A DNA stretch of 64,000 bases from positions 1,054,001 through 1,118,000 of the forward strand of contig JAWKRG010000002.1 in the NCBI GenBank assembly GCA_041389725.1, given 5' to 3'. The DNA is from Polyangiaceae bacterium. Its GTDB lineage: Bacteria > Myxococcota_A > Polyangia > Polyangiales > Polyangiaceae. This document shows, piece by piece, positions 44,282-52,686 of this stretch. The translations under genes and the position numbers were made by a program. Position 1 is the stretch's first letter. Every line of letters starts with the position of its first letter. Under the pieces are notes generated by a model. That model worked only from the letters and a program-made list of their open reading frames with translations, had not been told where the DNA came from and made no database searches.

Positions 44282-45484
44282 ATGAAGCGTGTGGCGTTGG
44301 GTTTGAGTTTGGTTCTGCTGGTTGGCTGTGGCTCCGATGATTCCGGTGGCTCCGGAGGGGCCGCGGGCGCGGGCGCGTCGGGTGGTAGCGGGGCCAGCGG
44401 CGGAGGTGCAGCGGCCGGCAGCGGAGGCGGTGGCGCGGGAACTTCAGGCAGTGCTGGGGGTGGCGCAGGCGGACTAGCGGGCTCCGCTGGGAACGCCGGC
44501 ACTGCAGGCGGTAGCGGAAATGGCGGAACCAGCGGCGGCGGTTCCGGTGGCCAGGGAAGTGGTGGAACTGGCGCTGGCGGAACCGGCGGCAGCGGAACCG
44601 GTGGCGGGTCCGGCTTCGTCCCGGCATACCCCGGCCAGGCAGCGCCGGGTATGTTGCTGTGGGGCGCTGCAGTGCAGGGCAACGCGGATCCTGCGTCGCG
44701 ACACGAAATCCCCGCCGGCCACGTGCTTACCGTACATCGCACCTTCTTCCAGTGGGCGCAGCGTACGACGTCGATGATCACCATGGCCAAAGGCGACATT
44801 CAGAACAAGCGCGTGCCGTGGGTCTCCGTCAAGACGCCATCCTGGGATGCCATGGGCAAGGGACAGCACGACGCGGAAATCGACCAAATGCTGAAAGCCT
44901 TGGATGCCATCCAGGGGCCGATTTGGCTCACGATACACCACGAGCCCGAGGGTGGAGGTGCGAGCGGCAACACGCCCGACGACCCAGCAGGACCGGCCGG
45001 GCATGTCGCCATGAACAAACGCGTCCGTGAGCGCATGACCGCGCTCAAGGTCGACAACATCGCTCTCGCTCCGATTCTCATGTCCTACACGTGGAATCCC
45101 GCCTCGGGCCGCAACCCCGACGCTTGGTACGCACCCGAGATCTACGACTTCGTGGGCATCGACCACTATCGTGATGCGGAGGCGTCCCTGTTGACCAACG
45201 TGTGGGCAACGGTGCGCACTTGGGCAAGCAAGAGGCAGATGGACATCGCGATTGGAGAATGGGGTGTGCGCGGAACGAATCAGGCCGCAGGCCAGCGCGT
45301 CCACGAGTGGTACGACCACGCTGCAGGGTCCAACAAGGATGGCAAAGGGGCACGCGTGGTCGGGTTGGCCGCCTTCGACTCGGGCCTCAATTCACCATCG
45401 GGGTCCTGGGAGCTGACCGGGGAGCAACTGAAGGCGTTTCAGGCGCTGCTGAACGATCCTCGCACGGCAACCGTCGTACCTTGA
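44282..45484 (+). CDS. Glycosidase-like lipoprotein (GH26-like fold)
   Basis: A 400-residue lipoprotein (VLLVGCGSD) with a ~90-residue Gly/Ser/Ala linker, one of the longest in the window. The C-terminal ~280 residues look like a (beta/alpha)8 glycoside hydrolase. They contain IWLTIHHEPEGG, where the Glu would be the acid/base, and DIAIGEWGVRG, where the Glu would be the nucleophile, with ALAPILMSYTWNP and FVGIDHYRD between. This order fits GH26 and related clan A families. The substrate is unknown, perhaps a mannan or other plant or fungal glucan. It is divergent from the LamG operon. Confidence 0.85.
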   Translation: MKRVALGLSLVLLVGCGSDDSGGSGGAAGAGASGGSGASGGGAAAGSGGGGAGTSGSAGGGAGGLAGSAGNAGTAGGSGNGGTSGGGSGGQGSGGTGAGGTGGSGTGGGSGFVPAYPGQAAPGMLLWGAAVQGNADPASRHEIPAGHVLTVHRTFFQWAQRTTSMITMAKGDIQNKRVPWVSVKTPSWDAMGKGQHDAEIDQMLKALDAIQGPIWLTIHHEPEGGGASGNTPDDPAGPAGHVAMNKRVRERMTALKVDNIALAPILMSYTWNPASGRNPDAWYAPEIYDFVGIDHYRDAEASLLTNVWATVRTWASKRQMDIAIGEWGVRGTNQAAGQRVHEWYDHAAGSNKDGKGARVVGLAAFDSGLNSPSGSWELTGEQLKAFQALLNDPRTATVVP

Positions 45485-45577
45485 GGTGGCGACGCGCCGC
45501 CTCGAATTTGTTCGGGTGCCCTCACCTCATGCGTCCTCTGTACGGCGGGTGCGGGACTCGGCTAGCATCCTCCGATC

Positions 45578-46294
45578 ATGGCTGCTCGATTCGCCAACGC
45601 TTCTCAGTCGACGACGCTTTCGGCATCGGCGAGCGTCTTGCTCGCGCTCCTTGCCTGCAAGCAGGGCGACGACACCCAGCGCGCGACGCCAACGGTCAAT
45701 CCACCTGCCGCTGCGGAACCGGCGGTCACCCCCACTCCGCAGGCCGTCGCCCCAACTCCCGAGCCTGTCGCGGCGCCCACGGCGGAACCGACCCCGCCGC
45801 CGGAAGAACGACCAGTACCGACCGAGGCGTCAGGACGCCCCGTGAAGCTCAGCTCGGAAGAAATCTCCGAGTGCCTGAAGCAAGTGATGCACGGACACGT
45901 CGCCATCCCCGAACAGTCCTTCAAGTTGACGGTAGCGGGCTTGGGGGAGATCAGCGTGCTCTCGAGCATGTCGCCGAACCAACGCGAGCACGTGTTCCAC
46001 GTCTACGACAGCAACGGCAAGCGCATCCAGAGCCTGCTGAACAAGAACGCCGCCTCCTGGAACGCGATGAAACTGCTGGCGGTGATGTTCCCTGACGTCG
46101 ACGGAGACGGCAACCAAGACTTCGTGACTTTGGCGAGCTACACCCCACCCGCCGGCGTGCAGCGCGAGTTCAACGCCGCTGGCGTGTTCGTGCGCCCCGG
46201 TGGGGGTCGCTTCGTCTTCGATGCGAGCCGCTCGGAGCGTGCCAGCCGAGGCAATCCGACGTCGATCGCCGCGGCAGCGCGGGCCGCGCGCTAG
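45578..46294 (+). CDS. Lipoprotein with FG-GAP/VCBS-like segment
   Basis: A 238-residue lipoprotein (LLALLACKQ). A ~60-residue Pro/Thr/Ala/Glu linker precedes a folded part with ECLKQVMHGHVAIPEQSFKL and VFHVYDSNGKRIQSLLNKN, then MFPDVDGDGNQDFVTLASY, a calcium-binding DxDxDG loop of the FG-GAP/VCBS kind. Only one repeat is seen, so it is not a full propeller. Function not recognised. It is followed by the DUF4139 pair but separated from it by 164 bp. Confidence 0.82.
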   Translation: MAARFANASQSTTLSASASVLLALLACKQGDDTQRATPTVNPPAAAEPAVTPTPQAVAPTPEPVAAPTAEPTPPPEERPVPTEASGRPVKLSSEEISECLKQVMHGHVAIPEQSFKLTVAGLGEISVLSSMSPNQREHVFHVYDSNGKRIQSLLNKNAASWNAMKLLAVMFPDVDGDGNQDFVTLASYTPPAGVQREFNAAGVFVRPGGGRFVFDASRSERASRGNPTSIAAAARAAR

Positions 46295-46458
46295 GCTCGA
46301 CGGAAGCACGCGCGAGTCGGTCACGAATCCGACCTCCGCAACCACTCCTCGGGCATGACCGCAGCGCCGAGGTCGAGGGTTCATGTCGCGCAGGCTCGGT
46401 GTAAGGTCCATCCGCAGGCGAGCGTTTGTGCCCTGCAACCGATCCGAGAAGGTCTCCG

Positions 46459-47928
46459 ATGCGTCACATCTCCCTGCTGAAGCACGTCATGTTCGGCGCC
46501 GGCGTACTACTGCTGTCCACCGCCTGTGCCAACAAACAGCCCGCCAAGTCCACCCACCCGGGCCCGGTCAGCGAGCGGGATTCGAGCGCCAAGGGGCGCG
46601 AGAAGATCGCCATCACCGTCTACAATCAGAACTTCGGGCTGGTGCGGGAGATCCGCAGCGTGGGGTTGGCACGAGGCAGGGTATCCCTCGCCTTCCAGGA
46701 CGTCTCGGCTCACATTCAACCCGAGACCGTTCACATTCGCGGTCTCGATGATGCCGATGCACTTTCCGTACTCGAACAGAACTACCGCTACGATCTGCTG
46801 AGCCCGCAGAAGCTGCTCGAAAAGTACGTCGGCAAGCAGATCAAGGTGTACCGCTACAACGAGAAGACGGGAACCGAGGAACCCTTCGACGCCAAGGTGC
46901 TGGCTGTAGAGAAGGGGACGGTTCTCGAGATCAACGGAGAAGTGACCTACGATTTTCCCGGGCGCTTCGCGTTCCCAGAAGTGCCGAAGAACCTGTTGGC
47001 CAAACCCACCCTGGTTTGGCTCCTGCAAAGCGGTGCGCCTCGGCAGCGGGTCGAGGTTTCCTACATCACCCAAAACCTGAATTGGGTATCCGACTACGTG
47101 TTGACGGTGGACGACCAAGACGCTCGAGGCGACCTCACCGGCTGGGTGACGCTGACCAACGGCAGCGGCACGAGCTACGAAAACGCCGAGCTCAAGCTGG
47201 TGGCGGGGGACGTTCAGCGCGTTCAGGAGAAAATGCGGCAAGAAATGGCCGTTCCCATGGACGCGGAGGAAGCAGGAGCCGACGAGGACCACGGCTTCAG
47301 CGAAGAAGGCTTCTTCGAGTACCACCTCTACACCTTGGGCCGCCCGACGGACCTTCTCGACAAAGAGCAGAAGCAGGTGACGCTGCTGGAAGCCCGAGGC
47401 ATCGGCATCGAGAAGAAGCTGATCTTCTTCGGCGCGTCGCACTTCTACCGCGGCAGCTACGGTCAGGTGGTCCAAAACCAGAAGATCGGCGTGTTTCTCG
47501 ACATCGACAACAGCGAGAAGAACCGCATGGGCATGCCGCTGCCCCAAGGCACGGTACGCGTCTACAAGGCCGACAAGTCCGGCGCCAAGCAATTCATCGG
47601 CGAAGATCGCATCGACCACACACCACGAGACGAGGAGATCCGCATCAAGATGGGCGAGGCCTTCGACGTCGTCGGTGACCGCAAGCAAACGAACTGGCGC
47701 ACCCTAGGCATGTGCGCTTCCGAGAGCAGCTGGGAGATCGAACTCCGCAATCACAAGGACGATGCCGTGACCGTGGAGGTCGTGGAACCCATCGCTGGCG
47801 AGTGGGAAATCGTTCAGGAGAGCCATCGTCACAAGAAAGAAGACTCCAAGACCTTCAAATTCGATGTGGGCGTTCCCGCTCGCGGCAAGTCGCTGTTGAC
47901 CTATCGAGTTCGCGTACGGTGGTGTTGA
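46459..47928 (+). CDS. DUF4139 domain lipoprotein
   Basis: A 489-residue protein (lipobox LLSTAC) of the DUF4139 family (COG5316-like). Conserved stretches include ITVYNQNFGLVREIR at the start of the fold, YDFPGRFAFPEVP, ITQNLNWVSDYVLTVDD and GWVTLTNGSG, and the C-terminal IELRNHKDDAVTVEVVEP, all shared with the next gene. The domain is all-beta and, in characterised eukaryotic and bacterial relatives, undefined in function. The stop is 1 nt from the start of its paralogue, so both are cotranslated. Compared with the neighbour it carries a lipobox and an extra acidic insert (MDAEEAGADEDHG). Confidence 0.93.
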   Translation: MRHISLLKHVMFGAGVLLLSTACANKQPAKSTHPGPVSERDSSAKGREKIAITVYNQNFGLVREIRSVGLARGRVSLAFQDVSAHIQPETVHIRGLDDADALSVLEQNYRYDLLSPQKLLEKYVGKQIKVYRYNEKTGTEEPFDAKVLAVEKGTVLEINGEVTYDFPGRFAFPEVPKNLLAKPTLVWLLQSGAPRQRVEVSYITQNLNWVSDYVLTVDDQDARGDLTGWVTLTNGSGTSYENAELKLVAGDVQRVQEKMRQEMAVPMDAEEAGADEDHGFSEEGFFEYHLYTLGRPTDLLDKEQKQVTLLEARGIGIEKKLIFFGASHFYRGSYGQVVQNQKIGVFLDIDNSEKNRMGMPLPQGTVRVYKADKSGAKQFIGEDRIDHTPRDEEIRIKMGEAFDVVGDRKQTNWRTLGMCASESSWEIELRNHKDDAVTVEVVEPIAGEWEIVQESHRHKKEDSKTFKFDVGVPARGKSLLTYRVRVRWC

Positions 47929-47929
47929 A

Positions 47930-49354
47930 ATGAACTGGAACAAACTGCGCTCTTCTGTCTTCGTCTCCTGTCTCGCCCTGACCACGGGCGTGGCTCTGGC
48001 TGCACCGAGCAAGAAGTCCTCGGGTGCGACGGACCGCAAGGAGGTCAGCATCACCGTCTACAACCAGGACTTCGGCCTGGTGCGTGAGGTTCGAGAGTTG
48101 GACCTTGGCACGGGGCAAGTGGCCCTGGCCTTCAAGGACGTGGCTTCGCAGATTCAACCCGAAACGGTTTCGATCAAGGCGGCCGGCGGGGGCCTGAACG
48201 TGCTCGAGCAAAACTACCGCTTCGATCTGCTGACGCCGGCGAAGCTGCTGGAGAAGCACGTCGGCAAGCGGGTGAAGCTGCACCGCTACAACGAGCGACT
48301 GGGCAAGGAAGAAAACTTCGATGCAGAGCTCCTCAGCGTGGCCGAGGGGTCGCCCGTGTACAAGATCGGGAACGAGATCACCTACGGCTTTCCCGGGCGT
48401 GTGAGCTTCCCCGGCGTCCCCGACAACTTGATGAGCAAGCCGACCCTGGTGTGGCTATTGGACAGCAAGCGCGCCAAGCAACGCGTGGAGGTCACCTACT
48501 TGACCCGCGCCATGACCTGGAAGGCCGACTACGTATTCGTGATCAACGACAAGGACACTTTGGGTGACTTGACGGGCTGGGTCACCCTGAACAATCGCTC
48601 GGGCGCGAGCTACGATGGCGCACGCTTGAAGCTGGTGGCGGGGGACGTCCAGCGCGTGAGCACTGGGAACATGCGGCTACCGCGTAGCGCCCCGGCGCCC
48701 CAGGGCGGGTCGGGCGCCCGCTTTCAAGAAGAGAGCTTCTTCGAGTACCACCTCTACAGCTTGGCGCAGCCCACGGACGTGCTCGAGAACGAGCAGAAGC
48801 AAGTGACGCTGCTGGAAGCGCAGAACGCCAAGGTGCAGAAGAAGCTGATCTACTACGGTCAGCAGTACTGGTATCGCGGACGCTACGGCGAAGTGCAGAA
48901 GAACCAGAAGGTCGGGGTGTACCTGGATCTCGAGAACACCAAGCCCAATGGCCTGGGCATCCCGCTACCGAAGGGCGTCGTGCGCGTCTACAAAGCCGAC
49001 AAGAGCGGAGCCAAGCAGTTCATCGGCGAAGATCACATCGATCACACGCCCCGCGACGAGCGAGTGCGAATCAAGATGGGTGAAGCCTTCGATATCGTCG
49101 GTGACCGCAAGCAGATGGCTTGGCGGACGTTGGGCAGTTGCGTCTCCGAAAGCGAATGGGAGATCGAACTCCGCAATCACAAGGACACCGCCGAACAGGT
49201 AGAGATATTCGAACCCATTGGGGGCGACTGGACCGTCCTCGACTCCACCCACCCGCACAGGAAGAAGGACGCCTTCACCTTCACCTTCGACGTGAAGGTG
49301 CCGGCGCGGGGCAAGACGAAGATCAAGTACCGCGTGCGCGTGCGTTGGTGCTAG
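47930..49354 (+). CDS. DUF4139 domain exported protein (tandem paralogue)
   Basis: A 474-residue paralogue of the preceding protein, alignable over its whole length (ITVYNQDFGLVREVR, YGFPGRVSFPGVP, TRAMTWKADYVFVIND, IELRNHKDTAEQVEIFEP). It has an ordinary signal peptide (LALTTGVALAA) instead of a lipobox, so one copy is lipid-anchored and the other is likely soluble or associated. The pattern fits a gene duplication followed by division of location, possibly into a heteromeric complex (inference). Confidence 0.93.
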   Translation: MNWNKLRSSVFVSCLALTTGVALAAPSKKSSGATDRKEVSITVYNQDFGLVREVRELDLGTGQVALAFKDVASQIQPETVSIKAAGGGLNVLEQNYRFDLLTPAKLLEKHVGKRVKLHRYNERLGKEENFDAELLSVAEGSPVYKIGNEITYGFPGRVSFPGVPDNLMSKPTLVWLLDSKRAKQRVEVTYLTRAMTWKADYVFVINDKDTLGDLTGWVTLNNRSGASYDGARLKLVAGDVQRVSTGNMRLPRSAPAPQGGSGARFQEESFFEYHLYSLAQPTDVLENEQKQVTLLEAQNAKVQKKLIYYGQQYWYRGRYGEVQKNQKVGVYLDLENTKPNGLGIPLPKGVVRVYKADKSGAKQFIGEDHIDHTPRDERVRIKMGEAFDIVGDRKQMAWRTLGSCVSESEWEIELRNHKDTAEQVEIFEPIGGDWTVLDSTHPHRKKDAFTFTFDVKVPARGKTKIKYRVRVRWC

Positions 49355-49420
49355 GGCGCGAAGCTTCGCTGCCAACGCTCCGACGCCGGCGCGATGCCGT
49401 CCTTCCCCACTCACGCCGCA

Positions 49421-50752
49421 TCAACAGCCGAACACCTTCCATTCGTAGATGACCGCAGCACGGTCGATCAATTGAGGCTTGATCGAGTAGAGCCTCAGCT
49501 GAGTCGTGATCACCTCCGTGGGGAAGGTGAAGGTGCGAATGGCTCCGCTGCCCTGTAGGCTGCCCGCGGTCACCCAGGCATTGCCGTCCCACCATTGCAC
49601 CGTGGCCGACGCGAGGGCCACCGCGGTCCCCGAGCAGGCGTTGCCGGTCTCGACCTCGATGCGCTTGATCGTCTGCGGCGTGGACCAAGTGTAGGTCGAG
49701 TAGCCCAGGGAGCCAAAAGCTACGCCGAGCCAGTGCCACTTCTCGGTCGCGCAATCCAGGTAGCCTTTGCCGTCCTGCATGCGTGAAGGACCGTATCCGT
49801 ATTGCTCCTCGCCCACCTGCTTGGCCGTGCTGACCGCCGTCGCCGTGGGTGCCAGGTTCTTGGTCGGATCGCAGCTTTGAACGCAGGCTCCGCCCTCACA
49901 GTGGCTGTCGGCAGAGCACCCGTGGTTGCAGCCCCCGCAGTGCGCATCATCGCTCATTGGGTCCACGCAGCTGCCGGCGCAGGACTCGAGGCCCGTCGCG
50001 CAGGCAACCTGACAGACGCCCTGAAAGCAGTCCCCGCTCACACACTTCTTCCCGCAGGCTCCGCAGTGGTTGGCATCCGCAGCGAGATCCACGCAGGCGC
50101 CCTCACATTCGACCAGACCTGGCGCGCAGGCCGCGTCGCTGCATTTGCCCTGACTGCAGCTGCCGCCTGGGCCACACGAATACCCGCACGCACCGCAGTG
50201 CCAGGGATTGACCGACAAGTCGACACAGGCTCCGGCGCACGAGCTCAGCGCACCAGAGCATAGCGCGACGCACTGCCCCGCCTCGCAAGTCTCGTTGACA
50301 CCGCAGATGAATCCACACGCGCCACAGTTCGCCGCGTCGACCTGGACATCGACGCATTCGTCATCGCACGCCCGCAGCGGCGGCGAACACGCGGCGACGC
50401 ACTGCCCGCCTTTGCACGCCTGCCCCGGCACGCAAGCATGACCGCACCCTCCGCAGTTGAGCGAGTCCGTTGTGATTTCCGCGCACCCGTCGGCGCAACT
50501 CGCCTGCTCGCCGTCGCACACGGCCTGGCATTGGCCGCCGGCACAAGTCGTCGCCTCAGGACACGTCCGACCGCACTGCCCACAATTGTTCGGATCTGAA
50601 TCGAGGGACACGCACGCCTCGCCACACATGTCCTTCGCGCACTGCTGAAGGATCGGTGTGGCCTCCCCGCCGATGTCGTCTTCGGGCTGGGCGCAGGCCG
50701 CAGCAGCAAGAAGAGTGAATCCCAGAGCGAAATCGCGCGCGCGCCGTGCCAT
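49421..50752 (-). CDS. Cys-rich repeat lipoprotein with C-terminal discoidin domain
   Basis: A 443-residue lipoprotein (LLAAAACAQ); the ATG at 50752 is chosen, with another at 50775 possible. About seven repeats of ~38 residues follow, each of the form C-x-C...D-x-x-NCGxCGxxC...G-x-C (for example NNCGQCGRTC, LNCGGCGHAC, ANCGACGFIC). These Cys-knot-like repeats occur in many myxobacterial exported proteins. The last ~150 residues are an F5/8 type C (discoidin) fold (CATEKWHWLGVAFGSLGY; TIKRIEVETGNACSGTAVA), a carbohydrate- or lipid-binding beta-sandwich. It is probably a surface adhesin. Confidence 0.9.
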   Translation of the reverse strand: MARRARDFALGFTLLAAAACAQPEDDIGGEATPILQQCAKDMCGEACVSLDSDPNNCGQCGRTCPEATTCAGGQCQAVCDGEQASCADGCAEITTDSLNCGGCGHACVPGQACKGGQCVAACSPPLRACDDECVDVQVDAANCGACGFICGVNETCEAGQCVALCSGALSSCAGACVDLSVNPWHCGACGYSCGPGGSCSQGKCSDAACAPGLVECEGACVDLAADANHCGACGKKCVSGDCFQGVCQVACATGLESCAGSCVDPMSDDAHCGGCNHGCSADSHCEGGACVQSCDPTKNLAPTATAVSTAKQVGEEQYGYGPSRMQDGKGYLDCATEKWHWLGVAFGSLGYSTYTWSTPQTIKRIEVETGNACSGTAVALASATVQWWDGNAWVTAGSLQGSGAIRTFTFPTEVITTQLRLYSIKPQLIDRAAVIYEWKVFGC

Positions 50753-50904
50753 GCGGATGACGAGTGCAAGGGCCATTCCAGTAAAGCTGGAAACGACAAT
50801 CGCGGGATCATCGCGTTTGGCGGACCTCGCGAGACACGGCGGTCGGGCGCAGCCGACCACTGCGCGGTCCGCACCAGCGTACCGGTGCGAAATGCTGCGG
50901 TGCT

Positions 50905-51927
50905 TTGCCGCGCTGGCCGGCCCGAGTCTACGCTGACCGCACCTTGCGGATCGTAGTTGCAGTGACATTGCTGACGCTAGCGGGTTGCGCTGCGCCCATG
51001 CAGCGCGCGCGACTGTCTCCCAGGGAGGCGCCCTCCCCCCGCGAGGATGAAGCGGCGAGGCGCGATCGCGAGGCGGCGTGCGCCGCGGACACCGCTCTCT
51101 TCTTTCCGGGTCTGGGGCATGTGTGCCAAGGGCGTACGGCTGAGGCCGCAACGCTGATGTCCCTCGGCGCCGCCGAGCTGGGGACTGCCGTAGCCGTCGC
51201 GGTGCATCGCGATGAAGGCCTCGACGGCTTCTCCCATCCCGCGGCGGCCGTGCCCTTGGTCGGCTTTCAGAACGTCTACCTGTACAGCTGGGCCGACGCG
51301 AAATTCCAGGAGGACCGCGCACGCCACCTTCCCTACGTGCCCCAAGACACGATGGCGGAGCTCGCCTACGCACCCTTCAATCCGAGCGTGCTGAGCGAGC
51401 CGGACGTCTGGGCCATCACTCTCGTGAGCCTCGCCGCAGGCATCGGACTCTCCGGTTTGGTGGACGAGTCCCTCTCGACGGACGACGTGGGAGACGAACC
51501 GAACCTGTTCGGCAAGCGACTTCGACCCGGCATTGGCTACCCCTTGGCGGGACTCACTGGGGTCGGGCTGTTCGAGCACGTTGCCCTAGGCGAAGAGTCC
51601 ATCTTCCGTGGCACGATCCAGTCCGAGATGGCGCGCCAGGCCGACGAGGACAGCGCCTGGGTTGCCAGCTCCCTGGTGTTCGGCTTCGCCCACGCGCCCA
51701 ATGCACTCGCGCTAGAGCCGGGAGATCGCGTGGCCTATCTCGCCTTCGGTGTCCCCTTCATCACCGTGCTCGGAAGCAGCCTCGGCCTTTCCTACCGCCT
51801 CCACGACTACAGCTTGGCCGCGCCCGTTGCGATCCACTTCTGGTACGACTTCCTGCTGAGCGCCACCTTCTTCGCCCTGCATCCCCAAGACTCACCCCTC
51901 TCCGCCCGCGTATCCTTCGCGTTCTGA
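50905..51927 (+). CDS. CPBP-family intramembrane protease
   Basis: About 340 residues (TTG start at 50905, or TTG at 50944). The N-terminus ends in LTLAGCAAP, a lipobox-like site. The CPBP motifs follow: EESIFRG with the catalytic glutamates (family consensus EExxxR), FGFAHAPN, and HFWYDFLLS as the final His motif, set in several hydrophobic segments. Members of this Abi/CAAX-protease family act in the membrane on prenylated or other substrates and are often linked to bacteriocin immunity. A lipidated N-terminus is unusual for the family, so the predicted lipobox may instead be part of a signal anchor. Confidence 0.87.
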   Translation: MPRWPARVYADRTLRIVVAVTLLTLAGCAAPMQRARLSPREAPSPREDEAARRDREAACAADTALFFPGLGHVCQGRTAEAATLMSLGAAELGTAVAVAVHRDEGLDGFSHPAAAVPLVGFQNVYLYSWADAKFQEDRARHLPYVPQDTMAELAYAPFNPSVLSEPDVWAITLVSLAAGIGLSGLVDESLSTDDVGDEPNLFGKRLRPGIGYPLAGLTGVGLFEHVALGEESIFRGTIQSEMARQADEDSAWVASSLVFGFAHAPNALALEPGDRVAYLAFGVPFITVLGSSLGLSYRLHDYSLAAPVAIHFWYDFLLSATFFALHPQDSPLSARVSFAF

Positions 51928-51973
51928 AGACGACTCCACAAGCGGCTCGCAGCTCTCGCCAGCAAGTGCGACA

Positions 51974-52489
51974 ATGTCGAGGGTCATGCGCTTCCCGCTA
52001 TTGCTAGCCTTCACCGTCGCCGCTACCACGAGCTGCTCGAAACCAAAGCCGCCCAAGATCACGCCACACGCTGCCAAGATCGTCAGCGTGTCCGCAACGG
52101 GACTCAAGCTTGGCTGCGAGCTGGACGTGGAGAATCCGAACTCCTTTCCGATCGTCGTGCGGCGGGTGAATGGAAAGCTGCTGGTCGGCTCCGGCGTCGA
52201 GATCGGGACCGCCGAAGTGAAAGGAACCACCCGAGTGGGCGGAGGTAAGACCGAGCGCGTGCCGAGCGAATTCGACGTCGCTTGGACGAACCTCGGTGCC
52301 CTCGCAGCCCTGGGCTCGACGCCCAAGATGCCCTACACCTTCGAGGGCCTGGCAAACGTCGGCACCGACGATTGGAACCTGGATATTCCCTTTCGCCTGA
52401 AGGGCGAGCTGACGCGTGCTCAGCTGGTAGCCGCCGGACTCCGCGGGTTCACGATGCCATCCATTCCCGGCATCTCGCCCACGCCATGA
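51974..52489 (+). CDS. LEA14/WHy-domain lipoprotein
   Basis: A 171-residue lipoprotein (VAATTSCSK) with a ~125-residue LEA type 2 / WHy beta-sandwich (SVSATGLKLGCELDVENPNS, PIVVRRVNGKLLVGSGVEIG, RVPSEFDV). The family occurs in plants, archaea and bacteria and is linked to desiccation or stress tolerance. In myxobacteria, which survive drying as spores, such proteins are common. The start at 51974 or the second ATG four codons later are both possible. It lies 46 bp after the CPBP gene in the same direction. Confidence 0.88.
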   Translation: MSRVMRFPLLLAFTVAATTSCSKPKPPKITPHAAKIVSVSATGLKLGCELDVENPNSFPIVVRRVNGKLLVGSGVEIGTAEVKGTTRVGGGKTERVPSEFDVAWTNLGALAALGSTPKMPYTFEGLANVGTDDWNLDIPFRLKGELTRAQLVAAGLRGFTMPSIPGISPTP

Positions 52490-52686
52490 GCTCGAACAAC
52501 CTCAGCTCACGTCGCGCGCGCGCTTGATGGCAGCGGCCAGCTCATTCTCGAACTGTTGGCGCGTATGGTAGCCCTTGATTACGCCGCCCAAGGCCAGGCT
52601 CACCATCGTCAATCCCATCTTCGTCAGACGCGATCGAACCAACATGTGTTGGGGGGTACTGCGCGCACTACTGAAGGAGGACACAC

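Noticed and set aside
52502..52684. Sixty-residue minus-strand frame before the FAD oxidase
   Set aside because: It starts at a GTG over the ribosome site of the oxidase, leaves no room for a promoter, and matches no family I recognise. Its end (QQFENELAAAIKRARDVS) looks protein-like, so a gene remnant cannot be excluded.
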